This document shows positions 16,519 through 25,246 of a DNA stretch of 64,000 nt, in pieces. The number at the start of each line of letters is the position of its first letter. Positions within the stretch are counted from its first letter, which is position 1. The notes beneath the pieces are model-generated. The model was not told the origin of the DNA, searched no databases, and saw only the letters and a program-made list of their open reading frames with translations. The translations under genes and the position numbers were made by a program. Source of the DNA: an uncultured Sphingobacteriaceae bacterium (GTDB lineage: Bacteria > Bacteroidota > Bacteroidia > Sphingobacteriales > Sphingobacteriaceae). The DNA lies in assembly GCA_946887045.1 (NCBI GenBank), contig CAMPKC010000001.1, positions 1 through 64,000 of the forward strand, written 5' to 3'.

Positions 16519-18558
16519 CTACCGGCTTAAAGGCAACCAAACTGACATTTCCGAGTGGCCTCTGTTGCCCCAGACAAAGTATGGTACCAAACGAACCTTT
16601 GCTGTTTTGTTTTGGTCAGATACTTCGCGGTACAATACATTCTTCCAGTCTTTATTTTCAACCAACCTGGCTTCGCCTTCAAGGCTCATAACATCTGCTC
16701 CATCAATTTTTAATGATTGCGGCTTCAGACTAATGTTCGACGGCATAAAAACATTAAATATATTTTGCTGAGGCATGTCAACCGACTCAAGGCAATACAC
16801 CACCGGGCCGCGTTTTACAGCTACCTGGTTGCGGGTTTCCTCCACCAATGGATTTGCTTCAACAAGTTTAGCTTCCATCGGTAAAATCAGTTCTACCTTA
16901 TCGCCTTTTTTCCACTTACGATTTACTTCGGCGTATTGACCGGATGTTAATTTCACATCCGAAGGTTTACCATTTATTAAAAGTTGAGCATTGCTCGTCC
17001 ATCCCGGAATACGGAAGGAAATCGAATAAGCCTTTGAAGGAGTTTCGTTCAAGGTCAGCTTAATATTTCCATCCCATGGATAGTTTGTTTCTTGTTTAAA
17101 GCTGATTTTAGAGCCATCTTTTAAAGCAGTGGAAACATCATTACTGCCGTATAAATTCAACCATAATCCTTTATCAGAAACGCTGTAAGCATAATTAGCA
17201 ACTTCGGCAATGGTACGCACCACGTTTGGAGGGCAGCAATTCGATAATCCGATATACTCTACTCTATCCTTCGACCAGCGCTGTTTAAATGGCAAATTAT
17301 CCGAGAAAGCCAGAGGATTAGTGTAAAGAAACTTCTTTCCATCTAAGCTAATGCCCGATAAAACACTGTTATGGAGAGCGAGTTCCATCACGTCAGCATA
17401 CTTAGCATCGCCGGTTAATTGCAGCATTCTGTAATTGAAAAGAACGTTCCCAATATTTGCGCAAGTCTCGTTATGAGCGGTAAAGTTCGGCAACTGATAA
17501 TCGCGGCCAAAAGCCTGGTGAATTTTCTGAACTTCAACAGGGTTATACGATGTTCCGTCGGGCGATACACCATCGTACAAAGAACCACATCCGCCCGTGA
17601 TGTACATTTTACGGGTAGTCATATCATTCCACATCAAATCAAGCGTACTTTTCAGCGTCTCATCACCCGTCTCTGCATACACATCAGCGGCACCAGCCCA
17701 AAGATAATTTGCCCGTACCGCATGGCCCATTGCCTTTTTTTGTTCGCGGAACGGAATGCGGTCCTGGTTATCGTCGGTACCATCATCAATCTTTCCTTTG
17801 ATGTCGATTAACTTTTTAGCAAGCTCTAAATAGCGCGGTTCGCGGGTTGTGCGATACATTTCTATTGTGCCCATATAATGTGATGGACAAATGGCGTTAC
17901 GAGCCAAAGTTGGCGAGGCCATCTTATAGAAATTGTACAGATAATCAGTTGCTTTCTTTGCAACGTTCAGCAGCGAAGTTTTACCTGTAGCGCGGTAATG
18001 AACGCAGGCAGCTGTCATCAAATGGCCAATATTGTAGGCCTCAAAACTTAGCCTGTCCTGAAACTGATTTTTCGAACCGGTTTTACGCTGCTCGATCATG
18101 GCTTTGGTATAGATATAACCGTCCTCGCGCTGCGATTTTGCAATCACAGCAATGGCTTTATCCATCATGGCATCCAGATTTTTATCGCGGCTAACCGCAT
18201 ACACACTAGCCATCGCCTCAAGTGTTTTGTAATAATCGCCATCATGAAAAGAGGGCCCCTTATGACTGCCGGTATCTAATCCTGCTGCAATTTCAAAATT
18301 TTTAAAAGCGTGACTGATTTTAGCATCATTGTAAATGCGCCACATGTTGGGCACCATCGTTTCTCTGGCTACTTTAAAGCGGTCGGCCCAGAAACCTGTT
18401 GTCCATGTCACGTCTCTCATGTTTAAACTTTGCAGTTTAGCATGCGGACTTTGGGAAGTGTTAACCAGACTTTTATCCTGAGCGGAGCTGCTAAGTGCGA
18501 AGCCCGAAAACAGTAGAGCTAAGGTTCCTTTTGTAATCATCCTGTTCATCTTCTTCAT
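16519..18558 (-). CDS. GH127-family beta-L-arabinofuranosidase-like protein
   Basis: Exported retaining glycosidase of 679 residues, formerly DUF1680. GH127 and its relatives release beta-L-arabinofuranose from plant glycans. From MKKMNRM the first 26 residues are a Sec signal peptide ending SSSAQ. The catalytic (alpha/alpha)6 barrel carries the family's cysteine pair C441-C442 in GLSNCCPPNVVRT (one the nucleophile thiolate, both zinc ligands), plus TGGCGS and HNETCANIGN, which supply further ligands. A C-terminal beta-sandwich ends near MSVWLPL. The open frame extends ten codons upstream to 18588, but those residues are not signal-like, so the ATG at 18558 is preferred. It lies between the GH106 and RuBisCO-like genes. 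Confidence 0.88.
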   Translation of the reverse strand: MKKMNRMITKGTLALLFSGFALSSSAQDKSLVNTSQSPHAKLQSLNMRDVTWTTGFWADRFKVARETMVPNMWRIYNDAKISHAFKNFEIAAGLDTGSHKGPSFHDGDYYKTLEAMASVYAVSRDKNLDAMMDKAIAVIAKSQREDGYIYTKAMIEQRKTGSKNQFQDRLSFEAYNIGHLMTAACVHYRATGKTSLLNVAKKATDYLYNFYKMASPTLARNAICPSHYMGTIEMYRTTREPRYLELAKKLIDIKGKIDDGTDDNQDRIPFREQKKAMGHAVRANYLWAGAADVYAETGDETLKSTLDLMWNDMTTRKMYITGGCGSLYDGVSPDGTSYNPVEVQKIHQAFGRDYQLPNFTAHNETCANIGNVLFNYRMLQLTGDAKYADVMELALHNSVLSGISLDGKKFLYTNPLAFSDNLPFKQRWSKDRVEYIGLSNCCPPNVVRTIAEVANYAYSVSDKGLWLNLYGSNDVSTALKDGSKISFKQETNYPWDGNIKLTLNETPSKAYSISFRIPGWTSNAQLLINGKPSDVKLTSGQYAEVNRKWKKGDKVELILPMEAKLVEANPLVEETRNQVAVKRGPVVYCLESVDMPQQNIFNVFMPSNISLKPQSLKIDGADVMSLEGEARLVENKDWKNVLYREVSDQNKTAKVRLVPYFVWGNRGHSEMSVWLPLSR

Positions 18559-18588
18559 GTTATTTTTCCTATGTAGCTGGTATTCCAC

Positions 18589-18819
18589 CAGGCAGTTATT
18601 TTTTAAAAAGCACCTTTTGTGCTGCTATTTTCTTTCGTCCTGCTGTACGCTGCAAGTCCTCGCCTTCCAAATCTCGAAGCCCGAACACGCTGCGGGCTTT
18701 TCGCTTCCATCAGGTTTAGCTGGCGAATGCCGGAACTTTGTTGGTTCTGGTTTAAAAAGCTATAGCGTTATCCTTATGCTTCGACTCCGCTCAGCACGAC
18801 AAGGCTCCTACGCTGCATA
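18589..18819. other. intergenic region made of short palindromes
   Basis: The 231 bases between GH106 and GH127 hold no gene. They contain a 7-bp hairpin AAGCCCG/CGGGCTT at 18677-18699 and a copy of the CTTCGACTCCGCTCAG element at 18776-18802. A small AGCAC/GTGCT hairpin lies near 18608. I see no clear promoter. Confidence 0.6.
18776..18802. repeat. CTTCGACTCCGCTCAG element, copy 1
   Basis: The core GCTTCGACTCCGCTCAGCA followed by CGACA is nearly identical to copies at 22187 and 44821/44873. It is a REP-like intergenic element in the gap downstream of the GH106 gene. A dispersed copy number is inferred from the four copies in this window. Confidence 0.7.
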
Positions 18820-21800
18820 CTACCTTTCCGTCATTAAAACAATCGGCCCCAATAAACCCGCTTCCTGCAAAGGCTTTCCTTCCAACCTGTAGGGCGCCGT
18901 AGTTTTTGTTATTCGTTTATTTTCCGGCAAACGTTGATCGCCCATTAAGCGATTTGCCCATGTATTTGTAACTTCTATAGTCAAGCTGTTTGTTCCTTTT
19001 TTTAAGGCTTTACTGATGTCCACACGGTTAGGCGGTGTCCATACAATTCCACATGATTGGCCATTAACCTTTACTTCGGCGAGGTTAGCTACTTTCCCTA
19101 AATCAAGCCATACCGGTTTATTTCCCGAGACTTTTGATATAAATGTTTTGGTATACGAAGCTGTACCGGAATAGTATTTAATTAATGTATCAGCATGAGA
19201 ACTCCAGTCGGTTAAATTATTAAACACAACCGCTTTTTCGGGGCCACCTAGCGACGAATCGAAACTGACCTTCCATGGACCTGCAATGGTTTGAAGATTT
19301 TCAAAGTCAGTCCAATTTTGAGTCTTTTTTATAGCTGGCCCTTTGGTTGCTTTTTTAAAAATTACAAATAGAGAAGCGTTAGGCGCAAGTTTTACTGGAA
19401 CTACCGTACGGTTATTTTCAAACCTAAAATCCTTTGCATGCCATTTTCGGTTGGCAACAGGATCATATAGTTCAATTACATTGCTTTCCCGTCTGAAGGA
19501 AAACTCTAAGACTCTTTCCTTTTCTTCCTGATTAGAAATAAAGTAAATATCATTTAGTCCGTCTTGCCGATGAGTATAGGCGATATTTTTTGCATAATCC
19601 TTAGAATTATCCTTAACCATCAGATCTCTTGCAATCCCTATTTTATCGAATGTCTCATCATGATAAATACCCCTGATTATATTTCCAGAGAAATTGCCAT
19701 TCCATAATTCATCAACAACCTTAGCATATTTAACCGCATCAACCTGTTGCAAACCCGGCTGATATTTCGGCTTTTCCGAAATCAATATCCGTGCTCCAGA
19801 CTTCGCCAGTTCCAAAAGTTTTTCGGCTACCTCAAGGCTCATCCAATCGTTATTTGGGTTTAATCGGCTTTTTCCCGGAATGATTAACAGTTTATATGTT
19901 GCTCCACTTTCGAACACCACATTTCCATTTACCACTTTAGCAGAAAGCAAAGCATCCGGGTTAAACGAGTCGTAGGCGTATCCGCGTAAGGGGTTAACAA
20001 AATCCTCCGCATCGGCCATATTAGCCGAATTTGATACACCTGCCGGAATCTGACGCATCGGTTCGCCAGCGTTAGCTAAACGTTTTACTTCAGCTTCAAC
20101 GACATCCTTTCCATAAATACCCGGTAAAAAAGGCACCAATCTATCCGGCAAAACCGAACGCCTCGGAAGATCTTCTCCTGTAAAAACAGCGATATCCGCT
20201 ACTGGCTTTCCTTGCTGTAAAAGTCTTTGCACGCGCTCTGCATATTCAACCCAGGCCTTTCCTGGCTTCCACCAGGTTTGATCGCGCTGAAAGTATAAAC
20301 CTACACCATCCAAAGTCATTCCGGGTTTTCTGTTCATCCATGGATTGTGAGTGAAAACATGATACACCATTTTGTTGATTCCAAGGGCGTAATTTCTATC
20401 CTGTAAAGTTTTAAGCATACCGGGATGTTCGTTCCAGGCCATACGCACGGTGGTGAATGCTTCAGCCTGAATGATATTTTTGCCGTAGATGTGTGCGCCG
20501 GAAATCGCATCGAGCATGTCGTTTGGTTTATCGTGGGTCGGACTGTTTAGCCAGAACTCTCCCATCGGAATGTCTACCGTTTTATAGTGCAGCAGACCAT
20601 CGCTTATCATTGTCGGCGCCACGCTTTCTGCTGTGAAGGCTACCCCCTTCTGTTTAGCTAAATCTGCCAGGGTTTTATAAAATTTATCGACTACCAATTC
20701 GGCTATTGTTTTTCTTACATCGTATAGAAATTTCTCCGATGTTTCAGCGCTTTCGACCGCAATTCCAGCCATTACAGGCAGGTAGGGAAGCAAGTCGTAG
20801 CCTCTTCGCTTTTTAAACTCCTCTCTAAAAACAGGCGACCAGTTCTGACTGCCGCATTCCCAGCTATCCACATGGAAAGTATTTAAAACGCGGGGTGCGA
20901 GATCAGGTCCGGCCTGACGCAATGCTTCGCCATACCAGCTATTAAATTGCAGTTTTATAGCTTCAGGATTAAATTTATCGCATTCTAATCCGGCGGCGGC
21001 ACCTCCCGTTGCATTGGTGTGCCCGGTGGATGTATGTCCAACTCTAATGATTGTCCAGTTGCCTCTTGGGGCTTTCCAGTTTAAGCTGCCATCCGCGTTA
21101 AGCTTATCGCTAAGGTTTATGATTTTATTCAGTGGAACACAAAGATTATCAGCAATTCGCTGTACTGTGGTCCTTTTGCTTACCCGCCAAACTGCTCCTG
21201 ATTTGCCTTCGAACTGATGAATGCGTGGTTCTGCAGAAAGTTCAAGACGCACAAGCTTTAAAGAAGGCTTCCATTTTGCTGCATCCAAATCTTCGGCTCC
21301 GGGTTCAGAACCTGATTTATCAAAAGTAAACCTAAAATACTTTGCTTTGATTGGATTAATGCTGTGGGTAATATCGGCATCGGTATCCTGCCATCCATGG
21401 CGGGGTGGCTCTAATCGTCCGATGGAGCGAAACGATTTTCCATCATCACTAACTTCAATCAGTAAACGATGCGCCTGAACGTTGTTTCCATTAGTATGGA
21501 TAAAAACTGTGCGTGCAGTAAATGGCCTTTCAAATTCGTATTGAATCCAGAGAGGATCGTTAGATCTCAGGGCTTCTTTATTATCTCCCTTAACTAAAAA
21601 AGAAGCATTAACTCCCGTGCTGGTCGTGATTTTCGGAACAATTGTTCTGGTAGAAACATTTGTTCCCGGTACCGAAGGGAAAGCATAAACGGCTATATCT
21701 TTATAGTAGTTTTCTTTTGATTCCGGCTGAGGGAGGATGATTTTAGTTTTCTTTCCCCCGGTTATCGCTATTTGACTGGAAACTACCTTTTGCATAGATA

Positions 21801-22173
21801 GCTGCGGAGTTATCCATGGACCACCAGCCAGCGCAAAGCCATCGCTTACGTGCATTCCGATTTTCAGACCCAAACGGTCGGCCTCTCTAAGTGAATGTTT
21901 CACCATTTCCCACCATTGCGGGCTTAACTGCTCTGCGACGGGAGTAAATAATGGCGGATTTGTTGCACCTTTTATCGGCATGAGATAAGCGCCGCCGATC
22001 CCGGCTTCTTTCATGGCTTCAAGATCGGCGGTTATGCCCTCTTTTGAAACACCTGCCTGCATCCAATACCAAAACACCCAGGACTTGGCAGAGTCATTGG
22101 ATTGAGCTTTAACTTCTTTGAAGGAGAAACAAAGCAACAGGAAAATGTAAACGATGGTATTTAATAATTTCAT
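18820..22173 (-). CDS. GH106-family alpha-L-rhamnosidase-like protein
   Basis: Large exported glycosidase of 1117 residues. A Sec signal peptide (1-24, KEVKAQ) is followed by SWVFWYWMQAGVSKEGI, which opens the TIM-barrel catalytic region typical of GH106 (calcium-dependent alpha-L-rhamnosidases). DLEAMKEAGIGGAYLMP and HVDSWECGSQNW (near residue 440) are family-like blocks that include acidic candidates for catalysis. The C-terminal third contains beta-sandwich modules ending with VWLDLGKVANLAEVKVNGQ and a galactose-binding-like fold. GH106 enzymes remove terminal rhamnose from rhamnogalacturonan I/II. It lies downstream of the MFS permease gene, separated by a REP-like element and a strong hairpin. 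Confidence 0.85.
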   Translation of the reverse strand: MKLLNTIVYIFLLLCFSFKEVKAQSNDSAKSWVFWYWMQAGVSKEGITADLEAMKEAGIGGAYLMPIKGATNPPLFTPVAEQLSPQWWEMVKHSLREADRLGLKIGMHVSDGFALAGGPWITPQLSMQKVVSSQIAITGGKKTKIILPQPESKENYYKDIAVYAFPSVPGTNVSTRTIVPKITTSTGVNASFLVKGDNKEALRSNDPLWIQYEFERPFTARTVFIHTNGNNVQAHRLLIEVSDDGKSFRSIGRLEPPRHGWQDTDADITHSINPIKAKYFRFTFDKSGSEPGAEDLDAAKWKPSLKLVRLELSAEPRIHQFEGKSGAVWRVSKRTTVQRIADNLCVPLNKIINLSDKLNADGSLNWKAPRGNWTIIRVGHTSTGHTNATGGAAAGLECDKFNPEAIKLQFNSWYGEALRQAGPDLAPRVLNTFHVDSWECGSQNWSPVFREEFKKRRGYDLLPYLPVMAGIAVESAETSEKFLYDVRKTIAELVVDKFYKTLADLAKQKGVAFTAESVAPTMISDGLLHYKTVDIPMGEFWLNSPTHDKPNDMLDAISGAHIYGKNIIQAEAFTTVRMAWNEHPGMLKTLQDRNYALGINKMVYHVFTHNPWMNRKPGMTLDGVGLYFQRDQTWWKPGKAWVEYAERVQRLLQQGKPVADIAVFTGEDLPRRSVLPDRLVPFLPGIYGKDVVEAEVKRLANAGEPMRQIPAGVSNSANMADAEDFVNPLRGYAYDSFNPDALLSAKVVNGNVVFESGATYKLLIIPGKSRLNPNNDWMSLEVAEKLLELAKSGARILISEKPKYQPGLQQVDAVKYAKVVDELWNGNFSGNIIRGIYHDETFDKIGIARDLMVKDNSKDYAKNIAYTHRQDGLNDIYFISNQEEKERVLEFSFRRESNVIELYDPVANRKWHAKDFRFENNRTVVPVKLAPNASLFVIFKKATKGPAIKKTQNWTDFENLQTIAGPWKVSFDSSLGGPEKAVVFNNLTDWSSHADTLIKYYSGTASYTKTFISKVSGNKPVWLDLGKVANLAEVKVNGQSCGIVWTPPNRVDISKALKKGTNSLTIEVTNTWANRLMGDQRLPENKRITKTTAPYRLEGKPLQEAGLLGPIVLMTER

Positions 22174-22186
22174 TTGTTTTTATTCG

Positions 22187-22212
22187 ATGCTTCGACTCCG
22201 CTCAGCATGACA
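22187..22212. repeat. CTTCGACTCCGCTCAG element, copy 2
   Basis: ATGCTTCGACTCCGCTCAGC followed by ATGACA, just upstream of the GH106 start codon. It is the closest match to the left arm at 44821-44846 in reverse complement. Its position in the leader of GH106 could affect translation or mRNA stability. Confidence 0.75.
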
Positions 22213-22224
22213 TTTTTTCATTTA

Positions 22225-22257
22225 AGCTTTCCAAAAGTTCTAAACTTTTGGAAAGCT
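22225..22257. repeat. perfect 15-bp inverted repeat at the 3' end of the MFS gene
   Basis: AGCTTTCCAAAAGTT, loop CTA, then its exact complement. The right arm reaches into the stop codon of the MFS permease. No T run follows on either strand, so it is not a standard terminator. It may be another REP-like element that blocks 3'-exonucleases. Confidence 0.8.
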
Positions 22258-23569
22258 AATCGGCTAATTTACTAACCGGTTTATACCCTTTAATGCCATA
22301 ATACAAAATCACCAGGAAGCAGAGTAAAGGAATTGTATAACCAAGTTGAATATTATCGTTATTTAAATCTATCACAGTTCCCATCAGGTAAGGCAGTATC
22401 GCCCCGCCAACTATCGACATAATAATCCAGGATGAACCAGCCTTTGTGCCTTCACCAAGATTAGTAATTCCCAAAGCGAAAATGGTTGGAAACATGATAG
22501 ACATAAAAAAGCCCAGCCCACCTAAAGCGTACACTACGTAAGCGCCATCTCCCCAAATAGCAACAACACAAAGCAGCACAGAAATTACAGCATAGATGGA
22601 TAAAAGCGCCTGTGAACTGGTGAACTTTAAGAAAGCGGTACCTACGAACCGGCCCGCCATAAATAAGAAACCGTACACTCCAAGGTAATATCCGGCGGTA
22701 TGTTCATCCAATCCGCCACCCTTTTGAGCCATCCGAATGAAGAAACTGGTTACGCATACCTGAGCGCCGACATAGAAAAACTGAGCAACTACCGCCCATG
22801 ACAAGTGCTTGTGCTTTAAAACTTCAAAAAAGCCGCCTTTAGCGGTAACATCGTCACTCTGTGGTTTTACCTCAGGTACATGCATAAAGTAAAACAATAT
22901 GGCTATTAGTACCAGTACCATTCCTAAAACAGTGTAAGGCATTTTCACCGAGGCTGCTTCTTCCATAAGATAAGCCATACGTGTAGTATCGGGCATTGCA
23001 GCCAACTCGGCTGCGGTATATTCTTTTCCGGAAAGGATGAATACTGTTCCGATTATAGGAGCAACCATTGCCGCCAAACCGTTAAAAGATGCCGCCAGGT
23101 TAAGTCGTGTCGATGCCGTTTTTGCATCGCCAAGTACCGCAGCATAGGGATTCGCCGCCGTTTCAAGAATAGTTAATCCGCAGCCTATAATGAAAAGTGC
23201 GACAAGGAAAATTTCGTATGCCCGTGTGTTCGCAGCGGGAACAAATAAAAACGCTCCGGCGGCAAAAACCAATAACCCTAAAACTATGCTGCTTTTATAA
23301 CCCCATCGTTTCAGTATCATCCCGGCGGGGATAGCCATCAGGAAATAAGCTAAAAATACCGCTGTATCTACCAGAGTCGACTGGCGGTTATTCAACTGAC
23401 AAGCTTTTTTTAAATGAGGGATTAAAATTGAATCAAGATTATGAGCCATTCCCCATAAAAAGAACAGGCAGGTTACCAGGATAAATGGAACCAAATAGTT
23501 GGTTTCATTGCCGGTTTTTTTTGTTTCTGTACCCTCTGTCAGAGTTTCCTGATTGGTAGTAAATGCCAT
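22256..23569 (-). CDS. MFS sugar permease, FucP-like
   Basis: Inner-membrane proton/sugar symporter of 437 residues with twelve predicted helices, in the fucose/glucose/galactose permease group. VTCLFFLWGMAHNLDSILIPHLKKA is the hallmark first helix and loop of FucP-type proteins, and LETAANPYAAVLGD (about residue 140) is the second conserved block. The cytoplasmic N-terminus (about 1-25) is polar. Substrate is probably a deoxy- or aldo-sugar released by the neighbouring hydrolases, such as L-fucose, L-rhamnose or L-arabinose. The sequence alone does not decide. It lies 23 bases beyond the open frame of the MaoC-like gene and before GH106. Confidence 0.85.
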   Translation of the reverse strand: MAFTTNQETLTEGTETKKTGNETNYLVPFILVTCLFFLWGMAHNLDSILIPHLKKACQLNNRQSTLVDTAVFLAYFLMAIPAGMILKRWGYKSSIVLGLLVFAAGAFLFVPAANTRAYEIFLVALFIIGCGLTILETAANPYAAVLGDAKTASTRLNLAASFNGLAAMVAPIIGTVFILSGKEYTAAELAAMPDTTRMAYLMEEAASVKMPYTVLGMVLVLIAILFYFMHVPEVKPQSDDVTAKGGFFEVLKHKHLSWAVVAQFFYVGAQVCVTSFFIRMAQKGGGLDEHTAGYYLGVYGFLFMAGRFVGTAFLKFTSSQALLSIYAVISVLLCVVAIWGDGAYVVYALGGLGFFMSIMFPTIFALGITNLGEGTKAGSSWIIMSIVGGAILPYLMGTVIDLNNDNIQLGYTIPLLCFLVILYYGIKGYKPVSKLAD

Positions 23570-23592
23570 TGGTTAGTTTGGTTTTGTATGGT

Positions 23593-24036
23593 TTATATTT
23601 TTTTCTTGACCATCAGCAGATGGTCGCATACCAGAACTACTTCTCCGCGCTGGTTTATTATTTCAACATGTTCTGTTACTGTTCCGTATTCAGGTTTTTT
23701 AGCTTCAGCTTTCTCTGAAATGGTAATTTCTGAATGAATGGTATCTCCAATAAATACCGGCTTCACAAAACGTAGTCTGTCATATCCTTTGGACATCGCC
23801 TCGGGATTAATTTCGGAAGCGGTTAAACCGATACCAATGCTGAATATCATTGTTCCGTGGGCGATGCGTTGCTTGAATGGTTGGGTTTTGCACCATTCTG
23901 CATCCATATGATGGGGGAAAAAATCTCCGGTGTGACCTGCGTGAACCACAAAATCTGTTTCCGTGATTGTGCGTCCAAGGGTAACCCGTTTATCGTTTAA
24001 AATATAATCTTCAAAAAATGTTGATTTGAAATACAT
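23593..24036 (-). CDS. MaoC-family (R)-hydratase/dehydratase
   Basis: Single hot-dog-fold hydratase of 147 residues, cytoplasmic, acting on acyl-CoA thioesters (addition or removal of water at C2-C3). Visible motifs are [19 protein letters not shown] with the D...H catalytic dyad of hydratase-2 proteins, and [12 protein letters not shown], the conserved HG turn. The open frame begins at 24057, but the first seven residues (KIKQKN) are lysine-rich and lie outside the domain, so the ATG at 24036 is preferred. It lies near two type III CoA-transferases, which suggests it acts on the CoA ester they make. The gap to the upstream MocA gene holds a CCCCCGC/GCGGGGG palindrome. Confidence 0.85.
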   Translation of the reverse strand: MYFKSTFFEDYILNDKRVTLGRTITETDFVVHAGHTGDFFPHHMDAEWCKTQPFKQRIAHGTMIFSIGIGLTASEINPEAMSKGYDRLRFVKPVFIGDTIHSEITISEKAEAKKPEYGTVTEHVEIINQRGEVVLVCDHLLMVKKKI

Positions 24037-24085
24037 GTTTTTTTGTTTTATTTTCAATAAGAGGCATTAACCACCCCCTTTTATT

Positions 24086-24101
24086 CCCCCGCAAGCGGGG
24101 G
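24086..24101. repeat. CCCCCGC-AA-GCGGGGG palindrome
   Basis: A perfect 7-bp GC-rich stem with a two-base spacer in the gap between the MocA and MaoC genes, in an otherwise AT-rich leader. It is probably a REP-like element. Terminator function is doubtful because no T run follows. Confidence 0.65.
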
Positions 24102-24129
24102 ACACCAGTCCTTTAGCCCGACTAGTTTC

Positions 24130-25215
24130 TTAATGAATCCGTTCTTTTAACTGTTCAGCTACAACAACCCCGCCCTTATCACTCGAAATATATGCACTCT
24201 CTACTACAGCCATTGTTTTAATCACGTCTTCTACGCTGGTGTAAAGAATATCTGAAGAGCCCTCCTTGTAGCGCATCAGGTTAGACATTGTACCTACAAA
24301 TGCTTCAGGAAACCATGAACCTTCCAGCTCGACGGTTTTCCACTCTGGCGCTTTTCCCTCTTCTAAGATGCAATATTCATACTTGTCGGGAACACCGTGA
24401 GGATAATCCATTAACAGTCCCATTTTGGCTTTTATGGCTCCTTTTGTTCCCTCCCATTTGATAAAACTTTCCTGGTTATACGGGCCAAAATCGTGGTCGT
24501 GGTTCGTATTAATTACTGCGTGCAAAGTATCTCCGTAATCAAACAAAATAGTTGAACGGGAAGAAGAAAGCTCCTTGGCGGGGTGTTTTAAAGTTTTAGC
24601 GTAAACACTTTCAGGATCGCCAAGAAAAGAGCGCATCATATCTACGTAATGGATGCTGTGGTATTGAATTTCTAACCTTGGATGAACCATTACATGCGGA
24701 AAAAGCTCCCATGGAGTTTTCAGGGTAACACGAACTTCCATATCATAAATATCACCAATCATTCCCTGCTCAATCATATACCTTGCAGCACTTACAAAAG
24801 GTGCAAAGCGAAGCTGAAAATTGATAGCCGCAACCAGGTTTTTCCTTCGGCACACTTCCAGAATCTCTTTGGCTTGCCAGTAATAATCGCCCATAGGCTT
24901 TTGAATAAGTACGGCGCTGCCATCAGGCAATTGATTCAGCGTTTCAACATACTGCTCGGGCATGATGGTAATGTCGTAAACGGCATTTACAGGAGCGTTA
25001 GCTACCGCATCCGCAACACTATCATATACATTTAGAATTCCAAATTCAGCAGCCAACTTCTCCGCTCTCGATTTTGTTCTGTTTACAATTCCATATACAT
25101 CAAAACCCGCTTGTTTATAAGCAGGCAAATGCGCATCCTTCACTATTCCGCCTGCCCCAATAATGATGATGGGTTGCCGTGTTTCAGGTAATTGAGGTTT
25201 ATATGGTATTTGCAT
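24130..25215 (-). CDS. Gfo/Idh/MocA family oxidoreductase
   Basis: NAD(P)-dependent oxidoreductase of 361 residues. The N-terminal Rossmann domain begins at IIIIGAGGIVKDAHLP (GxGGI dinucleotide loop). At the position of the usual EKP motif the sequence reads IQKPMGD (about residue 105), so the Lys is kept and the Glu has become Gln. The C-terminal alpha/beta domain has the substrate-site block YHSIHYVDMMRSFLGDP. Members oxidise hydroxyl groups of sugars, inositols and sugar acids. It lies 31 bases after the solute-binding-fold gene and 93 bases before the preferred MaoC start, so it probably belongs to the CoA-transferase cassette. The substrate is unknown. Confidence 0.88.
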   Translation of the reverse strand: MQIPYKPQLPETRQPIIIIGAGGIVKDAHLPAYKQAGFDVYGIVNRTKSRAEKLAAEFGILNVYDSVADAVANAPVNAVYDITIMPEQYVETLNQLPDGSAVLIQKPMGDYYWQAKEILEVCRRKNLVAAINFQLRFAPFVSAARYMIEQGMIGDIYDMEVRVTLKTPWELFPHVMVHPRLEIQYHSIHYVDMMRSFLGDPESVYAKTLKHPAKELSSSRSTILFDYGDTLHAVINTNHDHDFGPYNQESFIKWEGTKGAIKAKMGLLMDYPHGVPDKYEYCILEEGKAPEWKTVELEGSWFPEAFVGTMSNLMRYKEGSSDILYTSVEDVIKTMAVVESAYISSDKGGVVVAEQLKERIH

Positions 25216-25246
25216 TATTAATTAATAATTTAAAAGTCAAAACGAC

